Assembly: GCA_900095095.1 (NCBI GenBank)
Contig: FMBT01000600.1
Coordinates: 1-39,091, forward strand
Reading direction: 5' to 3'
From: Fragilariopsis cylindrus CCMP1102
Lineage: Eukaryota; Bacillariophyta; Bacillariophyceae; Bacillariales; Bacillariaceae
Length of the DNA: 39,091 bases
A program made the position numbers and the translations under genes. Positions 20,701 to 30,471 of the stretch are shown here, piece after piece (position 1 is the stretch's first letter; every line of letters starts with the position of its first letter). The notes below the pieces were generated by a model that searched no databases, was not told where the DNA came from, and worked only from the letters and a program-made list of their open reading frames with translations.

Positions 20701-22931
20701 GACAATAGAAAACGGACAAACAGGGTTTTATTTTGCACGAAGATGTGAGCTACATAATTCCAGTTACATTAGAAGAATTGTCGACAGCAGCCATTATAGA
20801 GCCGACCACGATCCAAATAAATAATCTTACCGGTCCATCTATAATAGCAATATATCGTGAGGAACCCCAATTACAAAATATACTGTGTAATAAAATGATT
20901 GTTGGACCAGAAATACAGATTGGAATAAGAGTAAAGTAAATTAGTATTTGAGACTGGCTGTCCAGCTGAGTCCCATGCTCGCACAAGGTGCAAAATAGAG
21001 GAGAAATATGGAACAAAACGATCGAATCCTTGAAATGGAAGAAGATTTTTTGGCACACTCAATTCTACTTACCGTTCTAAGCTCCATGTCCATTTCGTCA
21101 TAAAGGGATGTAATCCTTGTGCATCATTAATATTATATAATTTTACTGGTTTTTCTAATACCTTGTAGCATTTTAAGTATTTTGGTCCAAGAAAACTCCA
21201 TCTTGTTAGTCTTGATAATGGATACATGAATTCTTTGTAGGATGACTCGATCATCCCTTCTTTATCGTGTAGATAATCGACAGCTTCTTCGTAAGTATCG
21301 TTACCATTATTGTTGTCGTCATCTCCATTCTGTTCAACAATATGCTGTGCTAAATAACTAACATATTGCCGTCCAGAATAAGTTCGTTTTTGTTTCATCA
21401 TAATGCATTTATGAACAACCCATATGAACAATGTAAGACGTTCTTTTAGTGTCCGGGCTTTGAAGTTATCAGAATCACAATTTAAAGCAAATGAATGACT
21501 ACAAACAAATGATGTTGCACCATATAATTCGTAAAATAGTATACAGATTGTAAAAACCAAAAAGTATATAGTTGCACAAGCAAACCAAACTAAGAAACCA
21601 ACAACCCACCAAGTATATTGTGGATAATCAACTGCAAACATCATGCCGGCTATAGTTATCATTGGTATCGCAATAATAATAATAAAAACAAACCAATCTA
21701 AAAATATTAATGAGTCGCGTCCTAATAATAAACTTTTAAATAATCGTCGTCCATTCCATGAATCTGATACCATATTAGTTGCAATGACCATCCCTTCTGC
21801 GAATGCGATACAGAATGTAATAATAGCAATAAATGTTCCGGTCATAAAACTAAGACCTTTATCGGCGTATGCTAGTATCCTTTTTTTATGTGTGTACATT
21901 CAGTAGCAAACAAAACAAAAACGAGGTACCAGATTTAAACGTAGTGTGTATGTAAGACGAAAGAAGATAGCAACAAAAAAAAATCAGAAACAGTCTAAAC
22001 CAAAAGAAAAAAGAGAGAAACACACATCCCAACGCAATGCAAATGCAAACTCTTTCAATCGATTAGACTCGATTAGACTCAATTCGATTCCATTCGATTT
22101 CATTCGATTTCATTCGATTCGACGAAACAATTACAGTGTACTTACGGTAGTTCCAATACCATAGTTAACATAACTTGTACACAAAATACAACAAATATGC
22201 CAACCTAAAAGAGGGAGAGAGAGAGGGGGGAAAGGTTTTAATTTCGTGAGAAACAGAAAAAAGAAAGAGAAATAAAATTGTAACCGTATTTGAAAAAACG
22301 AATATTATGTATGTCGCGTAGTACGTAATAAGCGTAATAGCACAGTACAGTAGTATTATACAGTACGTACCCAAAGAAAGAATACAATTACATATACACC
22401 TCTTAATACCTGTAATCCCTTATTACCACTTTGTACTGATTTAACTTGTATTGTTCTTTGATGTGTTTTAATATCAATTTTTTCTTCTAATATAATTTGT
22501 TGATATTCATTTTCTATTACATATGATCCAGCGGATGCTAGTTGTTTGCAATTACGATTATCATTATTTACAGTAATAATACTATTCCGTGTTCTTGCAG
22601 TAGCATCATTTGTACCACGAAATCGTACAGTACTTGATGGGACGGCTAATGAATGATGATCCACAAAATATCGTTCCAACACAAGATTATTACTATTATT
22701 ATTATTATTATATCGAGTAGAACAGGATGCAGTCATAATAGATGCTTCGGATCGTCCTGACGTCGTTTCTCTATAATGACATAGACCACCATCCAAAGTC
22801 GATATTCTACCATGGTGATGGTGTGGTTGGTGTTGATGTTGCTGTTGCTGCTGTTGTCCTTTTTCAGCAATGGGTGGCAATGCCATCGTCGGTTGTTGCT
22901 GTTCTTCTTCTACTTCTTGTAGGGATTCCAT
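17701..22931 (-). CDS. multi-spanning membrane lipase, class 3 (DAG-lipase-like)
   Basis: I join exons 22371-22931, 22146-22204, 21073-21879, 20831-21028, 19795-20691, 19587-19673, 19322-19424, about 18889-19250, 18660-18724, 18483-18534, 18291-18363 and 17701-18177: about 1,240 residues. The N-terminus is cytosolic and Gln/Asn-rich, then come around ten hydrophobic segments (IVGIIIIMLLFIAFLTW, VGFLVWFACATIYFLVF, HLWLTALGLGALALCGIW). The Lipase_3 domain follows: LADYAFLSIMAYRD, GIISVTGTSS, CQLWLTAFLIQ, the nucleophile elbow TLTGHSLGGGIAFLS (GHSLGG at 18108-18125), NIIPHYDIVPRIDD with the probable catalytic Asp, and NCHTNTRSLCELLF with the probable His. Membrane anchoring plus Lipase_3 resembles sn-1 diacylglycerol lipases. 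One-base shifts are suspected at 18029-18033 and about 20945-20960, and the acceptor of the exon near 19250 is unsure. Confidence 0.75.
22040..22123. repeat. TCGATT-type microsatellite in lipase intron 2
   Basis: Degenerate runs of CGATTAGACT and CATTCGATTT units fill much of the intron between the second and third lipase exons. Similar TTCGA-rich tracts recur at 4805-4846, 22976-23000, 23336-23390 and 35187-35215. Confidence 0.7.
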
Positions 22932-24240
22932 AATTCTTGTGTACAGTGAAGGGCGAATGGTAGGAATCGACGAGTCAAGGTGAGTCGAGTCGAGTCGATT
23001 GATTATCTGATAAAAGAGAGAGAGAGATTTTTCGTTCGTTCGTTCGTTCGTTCGTTCGTTCGTTCGTTCGTTCAGTTTTCTCCCAATAATTAATTTTTGC
23101 GATGAGGAGGATATGAAATTAATGTACTGCTAATTTCTTCGCTTGATGATCGATCGATCAGAGGGGGGGGGGGGGGTGAAGCTTGGGAGCTATTACACTT
23201 TAGCTCGAAAAGAGTCTTTAAGCTTGATAGAGATAGAGCAGAGGTACAGTGACAGTACTATTACTGGCTGATGCAGTACGGTAACACAAGTACAGTAGGT
23301 ATAGTAAGGGAGAGGAGTCCAGAGGAATCTAGAGGAGTTGAGTCGAGTTGAGTCGATTTAATTCAAGTTGATTCGAGTTGATTCGATTCGTCTATCTGAT
23401 AGAAGATTCGCCTTCGTTCGGTTGCTTCCCTATTCCTTTGTTTCTTCGGTTTTTCCTTCTATTCCAATGGCCACAATGACGTGTAGACTGTCGTTGCTTG
23501 TTAACTGGCTTGCTTGATTGCTTGTTTGTCTTTCTTCCCTTGAAGGTTTGTCTACAGGCGATGCGTGGTACAATGTATGCCGAAAGAGGTACTGTTAACA
23601 ATCTAATGTACAAATTAATGAATAACTTACTTCACTGGTCCTGTAACACGAAGTCTTTGTGCATTTTTTAATATATATCTTGATTGATTCTTTCGCGCTT
23701 TCTCAAATTCTGTTCTAGTTTTGTTCCACGCGTTCCAGTTTCCCACACAGGCGTAGAGAGAATACTGTATGGTTATTTCTATTTTTTTGTCGACTGTGTC
23801 CGTACTATTGTGCATGATGTACTTTCTCCAGCGAATGCTAAGTTAGTGATGCATTTTGCGCAATAAAAATTAACTCGCTGTTTTTGAGCGGGGGGAGGGG
23901 GGGGAATTGGATCATTGAAGCAATTTTGCTTCACTGGAATTCACTCAATCTCCTTCCTTTGTCATGTGAAATTTAACGTGCAAAGCTACACACTAAATTA
24001 GCGCTCGCTGGTAGGAAGAATTTTATCTTCAAAGTGTACTCATACTAACGTTAGTGTACATCACGAAGCAGTTTTCGCACGATCATAATATTATTATGTA
24101 TTTATTGCCATATATCTTTTATGCATAACTTGGGGACTCGACTAAAAATTGATTACACGTGGAAGAAACTAACTATGCATTTTCTGTTTTTTGACTGAGA
24201 AGATAGTTCCGCATACAGGCAACACAGTTCAACTTCTAAT
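22932..24240. other. gene-poor region upstream of the lipase gene
   Basis: It contains a TTCG microsatellite (about 23030-23072), poly-G (about 23163-23176), GAGTCGA repeats (about 23336-23390) and another G run near 23890. A minus-strand frame at 23627-23815 ends in a lysine-rich helix-like segment (NQSRYILKNAQRLRVTG) just before a good GTAAGT donor at about 23632; it could be an exon of an unrecognised gene, but I cannot connect it to others. Confidence 0.4.
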
Positions 24241-24254
24241 TTTGGGGCAATTCG

Positions 24255-24321
24255 TTAGAAGGTGTGGTTTTAATTATCTAACTTTCAAATCCCTAGAAGT
24301 GGAACAGTTTTTAATTATCTA
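24255..24321 (+). repeat. pair of TTTAATTATCTA repeat units (left)
   Basis: Two units of about 28 nt, each starting with TAGAAG and ending TTTAATTATCTA, lie 38 nt apart (24255-24280 and 24293-24321). A closely related pair in the same orientation lies at 30402-30471, on the other side of the transposase island. Confidence 0.7.
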
Positions 24322-25550
24322 TCCCCAAGAATTAGCATAGAGGGGACCCCCAAATTAAAAAATATAATTTGGGGTAAAAAAATCGTAACCCCCCCCCCCC
24401 AAAACTTTACTAGTATTTGTTAGTGTTATATATAATAAAAACTTTAGCATCAAGTATATACTCCTAAAAGTAATTTTTTTGGAAAATCAAACCATGAAGT
24501 TTACAGTTGACCTATTGGATAGGGAACCGTTATATTCCTTAGTCTTGTAAGCCTACTGGTATCTCATAATGTAGGCTCACACACGGCACACCTCAGCTTT
24601 TTACGATATATCTTGTTCTGGACACAAAGCAGGGTAGAACTTCCAGGTAAATGCATCTTTTTAGTCAGGGAGAGTTCCTCTACCTTACCATGTGTGTAAC
24701 AAAGATTGGTCTTAAAAAAAATTGGAAGGAACTTTTTCTAGTTTATGTACACATATCTGTACGCTGACCAGCCTGTAACGCACCATGTTACTAGTTAATT
24801 TGATGCGGCTATTATTTTTGCTAGAACAACTTTTTTCAAAAAATAAAATCATGGAACCCATTATATGCTTAATATTTATATGTATGCAAGACAGTGGGTA
24901 CATCCAGGGGTTTACTTTCTTCGTCACGGAACAAAAACCAAAAAATGCCCTATTTTAGCTAAAATCCACGGAAAATAATTTTGCACGAGATGGGGCATAT
25001 GGACCAAATGCCCCAATGAAATCGGCATTAGGTGGGTTAGTTTGTTTTATGAGTATTTGTGTGAAAATACTTGTCAAAATTTGTTTTGGAGCATAAATCA
25101 GCCCACAGTGATTATTTTAAGCATGGTCGTTGATTTTTTTTTATGAGATTTTCTTGAAAATAGGGGTAAACGGCAATTACACCCAAAATAATGGTTGGTT
25201 GGGATGATGATGGTTTTTATCCACAAGCAATAGTGTGTGAGGACTTTACTTTACCCTCCTATCATTATTTTGTATGTGTGGTTCAAGAGTAATCCCCATT
25301 TCCGTTTGGAGGTAGGCAGCTGCAGTAGTGGTATTTTTGTAGAAAATTTGGTACAGAACTTCTTTTTTGGTATGGTTCAAACGTAGAACTTTGTTTTCTT
25401 TGGGTGCACCAGCCTTCATATAGTGTATTAGGACCTTGTCTAACCTTTATTCAATACACCAGCTCACTATCACACTCTTCAACAATGTTGGTTGTATAAT
25501 AGAATATGAGAAACATCCTGTTGTTGTTTGTTGTTACATTAAAATAAGCA
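24322..25550. other. non-coding part of the repeat island
   Basis: AT-rich sequence with poly-C (about 24390-24400) and scattered T or A runs; all frames are short and unremarkable. It may be eroded transposon sequence, but no family was recognised. Confidence 0.4.
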
Positions 25551-25688
25551 GATACACGTAGAACTACACGTGCACAGATATTACTTTCCTACAGCGCCTC
25601 TTGTTATTATCTTATGCATATGTGAAATGTTGCTGACTATTTATTTAGGAAAAAAAAAGTGATGGTAGCATCTATATACATAATATAA
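25551..25688 (+). repeat. 138-nt direct repeat, copy 1
   Basis: Starts GATACACGTAGAAC and ends at a TCTATATACAT-type segment. A second copy in the same orientation lies 188 nt downstream at 25739-25876; both keep the GTTGCTGACTATTTATTT and AAAAAAAGTGATGGTAGCAT blocks. Confidence 0.8.
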
Positions 25689-25738
25689 ATCCCACATACT
25701 GCTGCCTACCTACCCTGCTAGACCATTATTGGCAGAAT

Positions 25739-25876
25739 GATACACGTAGAACAGCAGCTGCACACATATTACTTTTGTACAGTTACTTTGGGTGTTATCT
25801 TATGCATGTATTTGATGTTGCTGACTATTTATTTCGGAAAAAAAAAGTGATGGTAGCATCTATATACATGATATAA
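25739..25876 (+). repeat. 138-nt direct repeat, copy 2
   Basis: Second copy of the repeat at 25551-25688, more diverged in the middle. It ends within a few bases of the first unit of the 182-nt satellite, so the two repeats may have moved or been copied together. Confidence 0.8.
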
Positions 25877-25881
25877 CTGTC

Positions 25882-26594
25882 GACGCGCGCCTAAACAAGA
25901 AATTATTTACGCGTTCGCACAGGAATTTTCCAATAAAAATATGTGCGCAGAAAAGATAGTTTTTGCCGCAGTCGCGTCGGTAAGTCCCGAAAAGATAACA
26001 CTAGGTATTTAGTAGTACCTGTCGCAGCGTACCTACACGCGCGCCTAAACGGGAAATTATGTATGCGTTCGCACAGAAACTTTCCGATAAAAATGTGCGC
26101 ACAGGAATTTTCCGATAAAAATATGTGCGCAGAAAAGATAGTTTTTGCCGCAGTCGCGTCGGTAAGTCCCGACAAGATAACACTAGGTATTTAGTAGTAC
26201 CTGTCGCAGCGTACCTACACGCGCGCCTAAACGGGAAATTATTTACGCGTTCGCACAGAAACTTTCCGATAAAAATGTGCGCACAGGAATTTTCCGATAA
26301 AAATATGTGCGCAGAAAAGATAGTTTTTGCCGCAGTCGCGTCGGTAAGTCCCGAAAAGATAACACTAGGTATTTAGTAGTACCTGTCGCAGCGTACCTAC
26401 ACGCGCGCCTAAACGGGAAATTATTTACGCGTTCGCACAGAAACTTTCCGATAAAAATGTGCGCACAGGAACTTTCTGATAAAAATATGTGCGCAGAAAA
26501 GATAGTTTTTGCCGCAGTCGCGTCGGTAAGTCCCGAAAAGATAACACTAGGTATTTAGTAGTACCTGTCGCAGCGTACCTACACGCGCGCCTAA
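25882..26594. repeat. 182-nt tandem satellite, about 4 copies
   Basis: The GTGCGCAGAAAAGATAG block recurs at 25943, 26125, 26307 and 26489, exactly 182 nt apart. Each unit starts ACGCGCGCCTAA and contains a doubled TTTCCGATAAAAATgTGCGC sub-repeat; the first unit lacks one of these halves (about 27 nt). Copies differ by only a few bases. The last unit is cut right after CGCGCCTAA, where Pro-Ser coding sequence begins. 182 is not a multiple of three, so the small frames inside are not maintained between units. Confidence 0.9.
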
Positions 26595-26830
26595 CTTGGA
26601 GCTGAACTTGGACTTCCACTTGGTCCACCACTAGGTGACGCACTTGGACTTCCACTTGGTCCACCACTTGGTGACGCACTTGGACTTCCACTTGGTCCAT
26701 CACTTGGTGATGCACTTGGACTAGAACTAGGAGAGGAACTTGGTGCAGAACTAGGAGAAGAACTTGGTGACTAGGAGAGGCACTTGGAGCATGACTTAGT
26801 GTTGGTGTATCACTAGGAGCAAAACTAGGG
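26585..26830 (-). pseudogene. truncated Pro-Ser repeat protein gene
   Basis: On the minus strand this reads as AP-S-D-T-P-T-type sequence followed by many Pro-Ser units (SPSASPSGGPSG repeated), with a one-base shift near 26775. It ends in APS-stop, the stop lying at the satellite junction (TTAGGCGCGC on this strand). A possible splice acceptor (CCCTAG) lies at about 26829. Pro-Ser stalks of this kind are typical of diatom secreted proteins, and the stalk at 9957-10083 is a relative in style. Without a signal peptide or a second domain, it looks like a fragment trapped between satellite and transposon. Confidence 0.5.
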
Positions 26831-26878
26831 AAAAAGAAGTGATTCTAAATATCATTGTACAATATACTATTCTTTATT

Positions 26879-29181
26879 CTAATTATATTCTACTTCATCC
26901 TCTTCATCACTATAGTCGGAATTGTTGTTTTCATCAGTGATATCTGTGTTCTCTTCAGCCTCATCCACAACTGCATATTCCACATCATTGTCATCAGCAT
27001 CACCAGGATTTGAATACAATAGCATTGTAAGAAGCTGAAGATAATTCACTTTCTCCTTCTTCTTAGCTCTACTCTTTTCCAGTCCTACCCTGTAGTATCT
27101 CAACCAAAAAATATCTGTGTTCTTATTATAACTAAGAACATAACCAGGACAGACTTCATTCAATGGAACAACCTTCCTTCCAACAAGATCACTTTTCTTC
27201 AGACCTTGTGCAATTTCAAGGGTGAGGTTTGCATGCTCAGAAAGACTGTCCAGAAAATCATCAGCAACAGCAAAGATTTGCCGTCTATCTTTTGTTAAAG
27301 CAGGATCCACAAAGTTTGTAGAGAAGTATTTGCCTACACCAACATCGTCACCAACTAACTGAACACACCTCCTTTGAAACTCACAGTCAAAACACACTTC
27401 AAACATACCCTTCTTCCAACAGTTATCAGAGATGCTCTTCTTTCTTTCCGGTGTCTGTAGCTGCTCAAGGGCAAGGGATAAGTTAGTAAAAAAAGGGTCC
27501 CGCACTTCACTCAATTTTGTTCGATGTTTATAAGTTCCTCCTCCTGACATGACCAGATCAAACACTTGTTCAGCATTCTGTGTATTGCGCAACGTGTATA
27601 GTATTGTTTTCATCAAAGCATTGAAATACCTATCCAACGGTTGACACACTTCAGTTAGATTGGCTGGTATAAACAAAACAATGATGTGGGGAAATGAAAT
27701 TCTCATCCACACAACAAGATCCTGATCCCGGTGACGGACGTAAACATCCCATAAAATCAGTAGCTTTGAGTCATGTTCCCATCCATTGGTGAAACACATC
27801 CTGACTCTATAATTTTCAATAAAAGTAACTTGCTGTCTCATAGTGTCTTTTGAGACCCAATGATTAGGAGAGACAGAAAATCCAAAGGGGACAGGTTCCT
27901 TGAATTTTTGTTGATTTCGAAAGACTGGTTTTGGAAGAGAACGTTCTGTCTTGCCTCTAACTGTCAAATGAAATAGTACAATGTCACCATTATAGTTGAT
28001 CCAGGGGGTCCCCGTGATTTGCCTCTTGTCCTTAGAACCAAAGGAAAAAACATTTGAACTTCCCTTCTTAGCCCATGTTTTCCCACTAGACGGTGTCATC
28101 ATTAACGGAGTCTCATCCATATTGAGCAATAGCTCAGGACGAATATTATGTTTGTATACAATGTACCCTACCCGTACTAACATAGCATCACGATCTTCCT
28201 GCCATGTATCAGGAAGCTTGCCAGCATCATTGGTGATAGAGCGATAGGTTTGGTTCAACCTTTTCAACATGTTGCGGATCCATTGTTGACAGCACTTGAA
28301 ACGGTCATTATCAATTAAGTAAGAATACAAACCATCATCAAACGTCTTCACAAATTTAATGATGAAAGGACGGAGGATGGCAGCATTCAGTTCACACTTC
28401 GATGCAATCAAAGTCATAATCATACTATCAATTCCTTGAAGAACAATCGAAGGAACTACTCTAGCATGACTACCAGAAATGTTGGATATGATCCTGCCAT
28501 CATTCCTGAGGACATCAATGTTGCAATTGTCACTGATGTACTTTGAACCCAGCTATGAAGATGGGCCTGTTGAAGTTTGCTGAATGTTGAGGGATGATGT
28601 TGATGCAGATAAACAATAGTAGAATGTATGCACGCAGATGCTTGTTTGGAAGTAGGAGCAGCATTGATTCTCTTGATTTTACCAAGCCAGACTTCAACTG
28701 CAATTACCTTGGAATCAGCATACCAAGTGAAATTAATTCTCTTCCTTTGTGCAGTAGCAGAGCTGCTGCTGGACTTAAGCTTTGAGACAGCATTAGTGAA
28801 TGGGGCAGAAGTGAAGGCAGCAAACGGTGCATGATGTGTGAAATAGGATTTCATATCTCTCTTGTAATATTTTAGACCTGTGTCAGTGCTGTTGTCCCAA
28901 TGAAATAAGTTTAGACCAACTGGTGCATACACACAGCCATTAAATGCATGGCCACCTTCTAGATGTAGCTTTGGAGGACGCCCCCCACATGCTAGTATTT
29001 TGTGTCCTTGCTGATTCCTAAATCCTTTAGCCATTTCAATGATGATGGAATGTGTGCTGGCTTTTCTTAACTTGATATAAGTTGCTGCTTGGTGGGCTGA
29101 TGCAGATGCAATCTCTTCTGCACTAAGAGCAGTGTACTTCTCTCTCTGTTTGGAAAATGCATTAGAAATAGGGCTTGGCAT
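26879..29181 (-). CDS. DDE_1-superfamily transposase (pogo/Tigger/jerky-like), one frameshift
   Basis: Read from the ATG at 29181, the N-terminal part is basic and helical (SPISNAFSKQREKY, then RPPKLHLEGGHAF), probably DNA binding. One base shift near 28553-28560 (after QQAHLH) moves to the frame that carries LGSKYISDNCNIDV and continues to 26879. The catalytic core is clear: ELLLNMDETPLMMTPSSGKTW (first Asp), KRQITGTPWINYNGDIVLFHL, LLILWDVYVRH (second Asp) and IIVLFIPANLTEVCQPLDRYFN, the DDE_1 signature N-x-T-x-x-x-QP-x-D. The C-terminus has a long acidic tail (about 26880-27010). This family cuts and pastes DNA elements with terminal inverted repeats. Apart from the shift it looks full length, about 765 residues, so it may be recently active or only mis-sequenced. 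Confidence 0.75.
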
Positions 29182-29199
29182 GATGACGTGATACTATAT

Positions 29200-29516
29200 T
29201 AGAAACAAAGAATAGATAAAATAAGGTGAGTTACTGTACACGAGGTGGAGTATCATACTGTACGTACAGTATACGATGGATCGATACTTACATACCTCTG
29301 TTGTGCGTCGTCAACGTGCGTCACTTGAATACCGTATTTGCGTCTCCGATACTGGAAGATTGATTGAATACTGTATTGCCGATGGATCGTCTATTTGCGA
29401 ACGTTCTTTACGATTCGCTTGTTGATCGATTGAATAACGTATTGCCGATGGAAGAACCTCTGTTGTGCGTCACCTGTTCTTTGTGCGATATGGAAGTGGC
29501 GTTACGTCAATGGGCT
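29200..29516. repeat. diverged copies flanking the 178-nt satellite
   Basis: Phrases such as GATTGAATACCGTATTTGCG, CTCCGATACTG, GAACGTTCTTTACGATTCG and CCTCTGTTGTGCGTCAC, which make up the 178-nt unit, appear here in scrambled and shortened order. Similar degraded phrases continue at 29956-30180. Confidence 0.65.
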
Positions 29517-29955
29517 GCGTCACTTAATGATGATCGAACGTGCTTTACGTCAATGGGCACAGTTAATTGAAGTGTCGTCTGCTTCTCTTGTTGATGATTG
29601 AATACCGTATTTGCGTCTCCGATACTCGTCTCCGATACTGTAAGATTGATGAACGTTCTTTACGATTCGATCGATTCTTATGAACCTCTGTTGTGCGTCA
29701 CTTAATGATGATCGAACGTGCTTTACGTCAATGGGCACAGTTAATTGAAGTGTCGTCTGCTTCTCTTGTTGATGATTGAATACCGTATTTGCGTCTCCGA
29801 TACTCGTCTCCGATACTGTAAGATTGATGAACGTTCTTTACGATTCGATCGATTCTTATGAACCTCTGTTGTGCGTCACTTAATGATGATCGAACGTGCT
29901 TTACGTCAATGGGCACAGTTAATTGAAGTGTCGTCTGCTTCTCTTGTTGATGAGT
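29517..29955. repeat. 178-nt tandem satellite, about 2.4 copies
   Basis: The unit beginning GCGTCACTTAATGATGATCG repeats at 29517, 29695 and 29873 with almost no differences in the first two copies. The third diverges after GTTGATGAG. Unlike the 182-nt array, it contains no GCGC-rich block; the two satellites share length class but not sequence. Confidence 0.85.
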
Positions 29956-30184
29956 GAATACTGTATTGCCGATGGATCGTCTATATCTGCGATTCGATAG
30001 ATCAAATACTGTATTATGTGCTTCACGATTCGTCTCTAAAGCACCTCTTTTGTGGTCGATAGATCAAATACTGTATTAATGGGCACAGTCAAAGAAGTGG
30101 CGCTGCGAACGTGTTTTATGATTCGTCTCTAAAGCACCTCTTTTGTGGTCGATAGATCAAATACGGTATTTGCGTCTCCTATAT

Positions 30185-30333
30185 ATCGGCGACCAATATT
30201 TTGCCGATTGGTTTCAGTTGACAAATTTGTCGACGATGTAATTGAACGTATAGTTATTATTATGTTGTTTCGCCAATTACATCATCGACAAATTTGTCAA
30301 CTGAAACCAATCGGCAAAATATTGATCGCCGAT
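30185..30333. repeat. foldback element with 60-nt arms
   Basis: Arms 30185-30244 and 30274-30333 are inverted copies with two mismatches in 60, separated by a 29-nt AT-rich loop. Each arm starts ATCGGCGA[CT]CAATATTTTG on its outward side. It could be a small MITE or solo terminal repeats that have come together, or a transcribed hairpin. It sits next to the 178-nt satellite remnants. Confidence 0.9.
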
Positions 30334-30391
30334 CCATCCAGTCGTGAGTGACCCATCAATCACTAGACGGGACCCATCCAGTCGTGAGTGA
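30334..30391 (+). repeat. short direct repeat after the foldback
   Basis: CCATCCAGTCGTGAGTGAC occurs at 30334-30352 and again at 30373-30391, 39 nt apart. The first copy abuts the foldback arm directly. Confidence 0.8.
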
Positions 30392-30401
30392 CGTCATTTG
30401 A

Positions 30402-30471
30402 CTAGAAGTGGAAATGTGTTTAATTATCTAATATTTTATTCAGTAGAAATTGAAGTGTGTTTAATTATCTA
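30402..30471 (+). repeat. pair of TTTAATTATCTA repeat units (right)
   Basis: Units at 30402-30430 and 30442-30471, about 40 nt apart, match the left pair at 24255-24321 in sequence, orientation and spacing. A third, partial unit starts near 30480 (TAGAAGTTGAAGTG). Confidence 0.7.

Larger units (their letters stand above)
24255..30471. mobile_element. transposon and satellite island of about 6 kb
   Basis: Bounded by related repeat pairs at both ends, this block contains no host-like intact gene. It holds a 138-nt direct repeat pair, a 182-nt satellite, a broken Pro-Ser repeat gene, a DDE_1 transposase, a 178-nt satellite and a 60-nt-arm foldback. The true ends of the transposon, its terminal inverted repeats and target-site duplication could not be fixed by eye. 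The extent is therefore that of the island, not of one element. Confidence 0.45.

Noticed and set aside
25882..26594. Tandem array considered as CRISPR
   Set aside because: Units are contiguous 182-nt repeats without unique spacers, and the genome is eukaryotic.
25943..26715. Repeated 83-90 codon frames inside the 182-nt satellite
   Set aside because: The period is not a multiple of three, frames exist on both strands alike, and the sequence has no start context or domain; they follow from the repeat.
29550..29916. Two identical 62-codon minus-strand frames
   Set aside because: They are the same part of two satellite units and have no sign of selection on protein.
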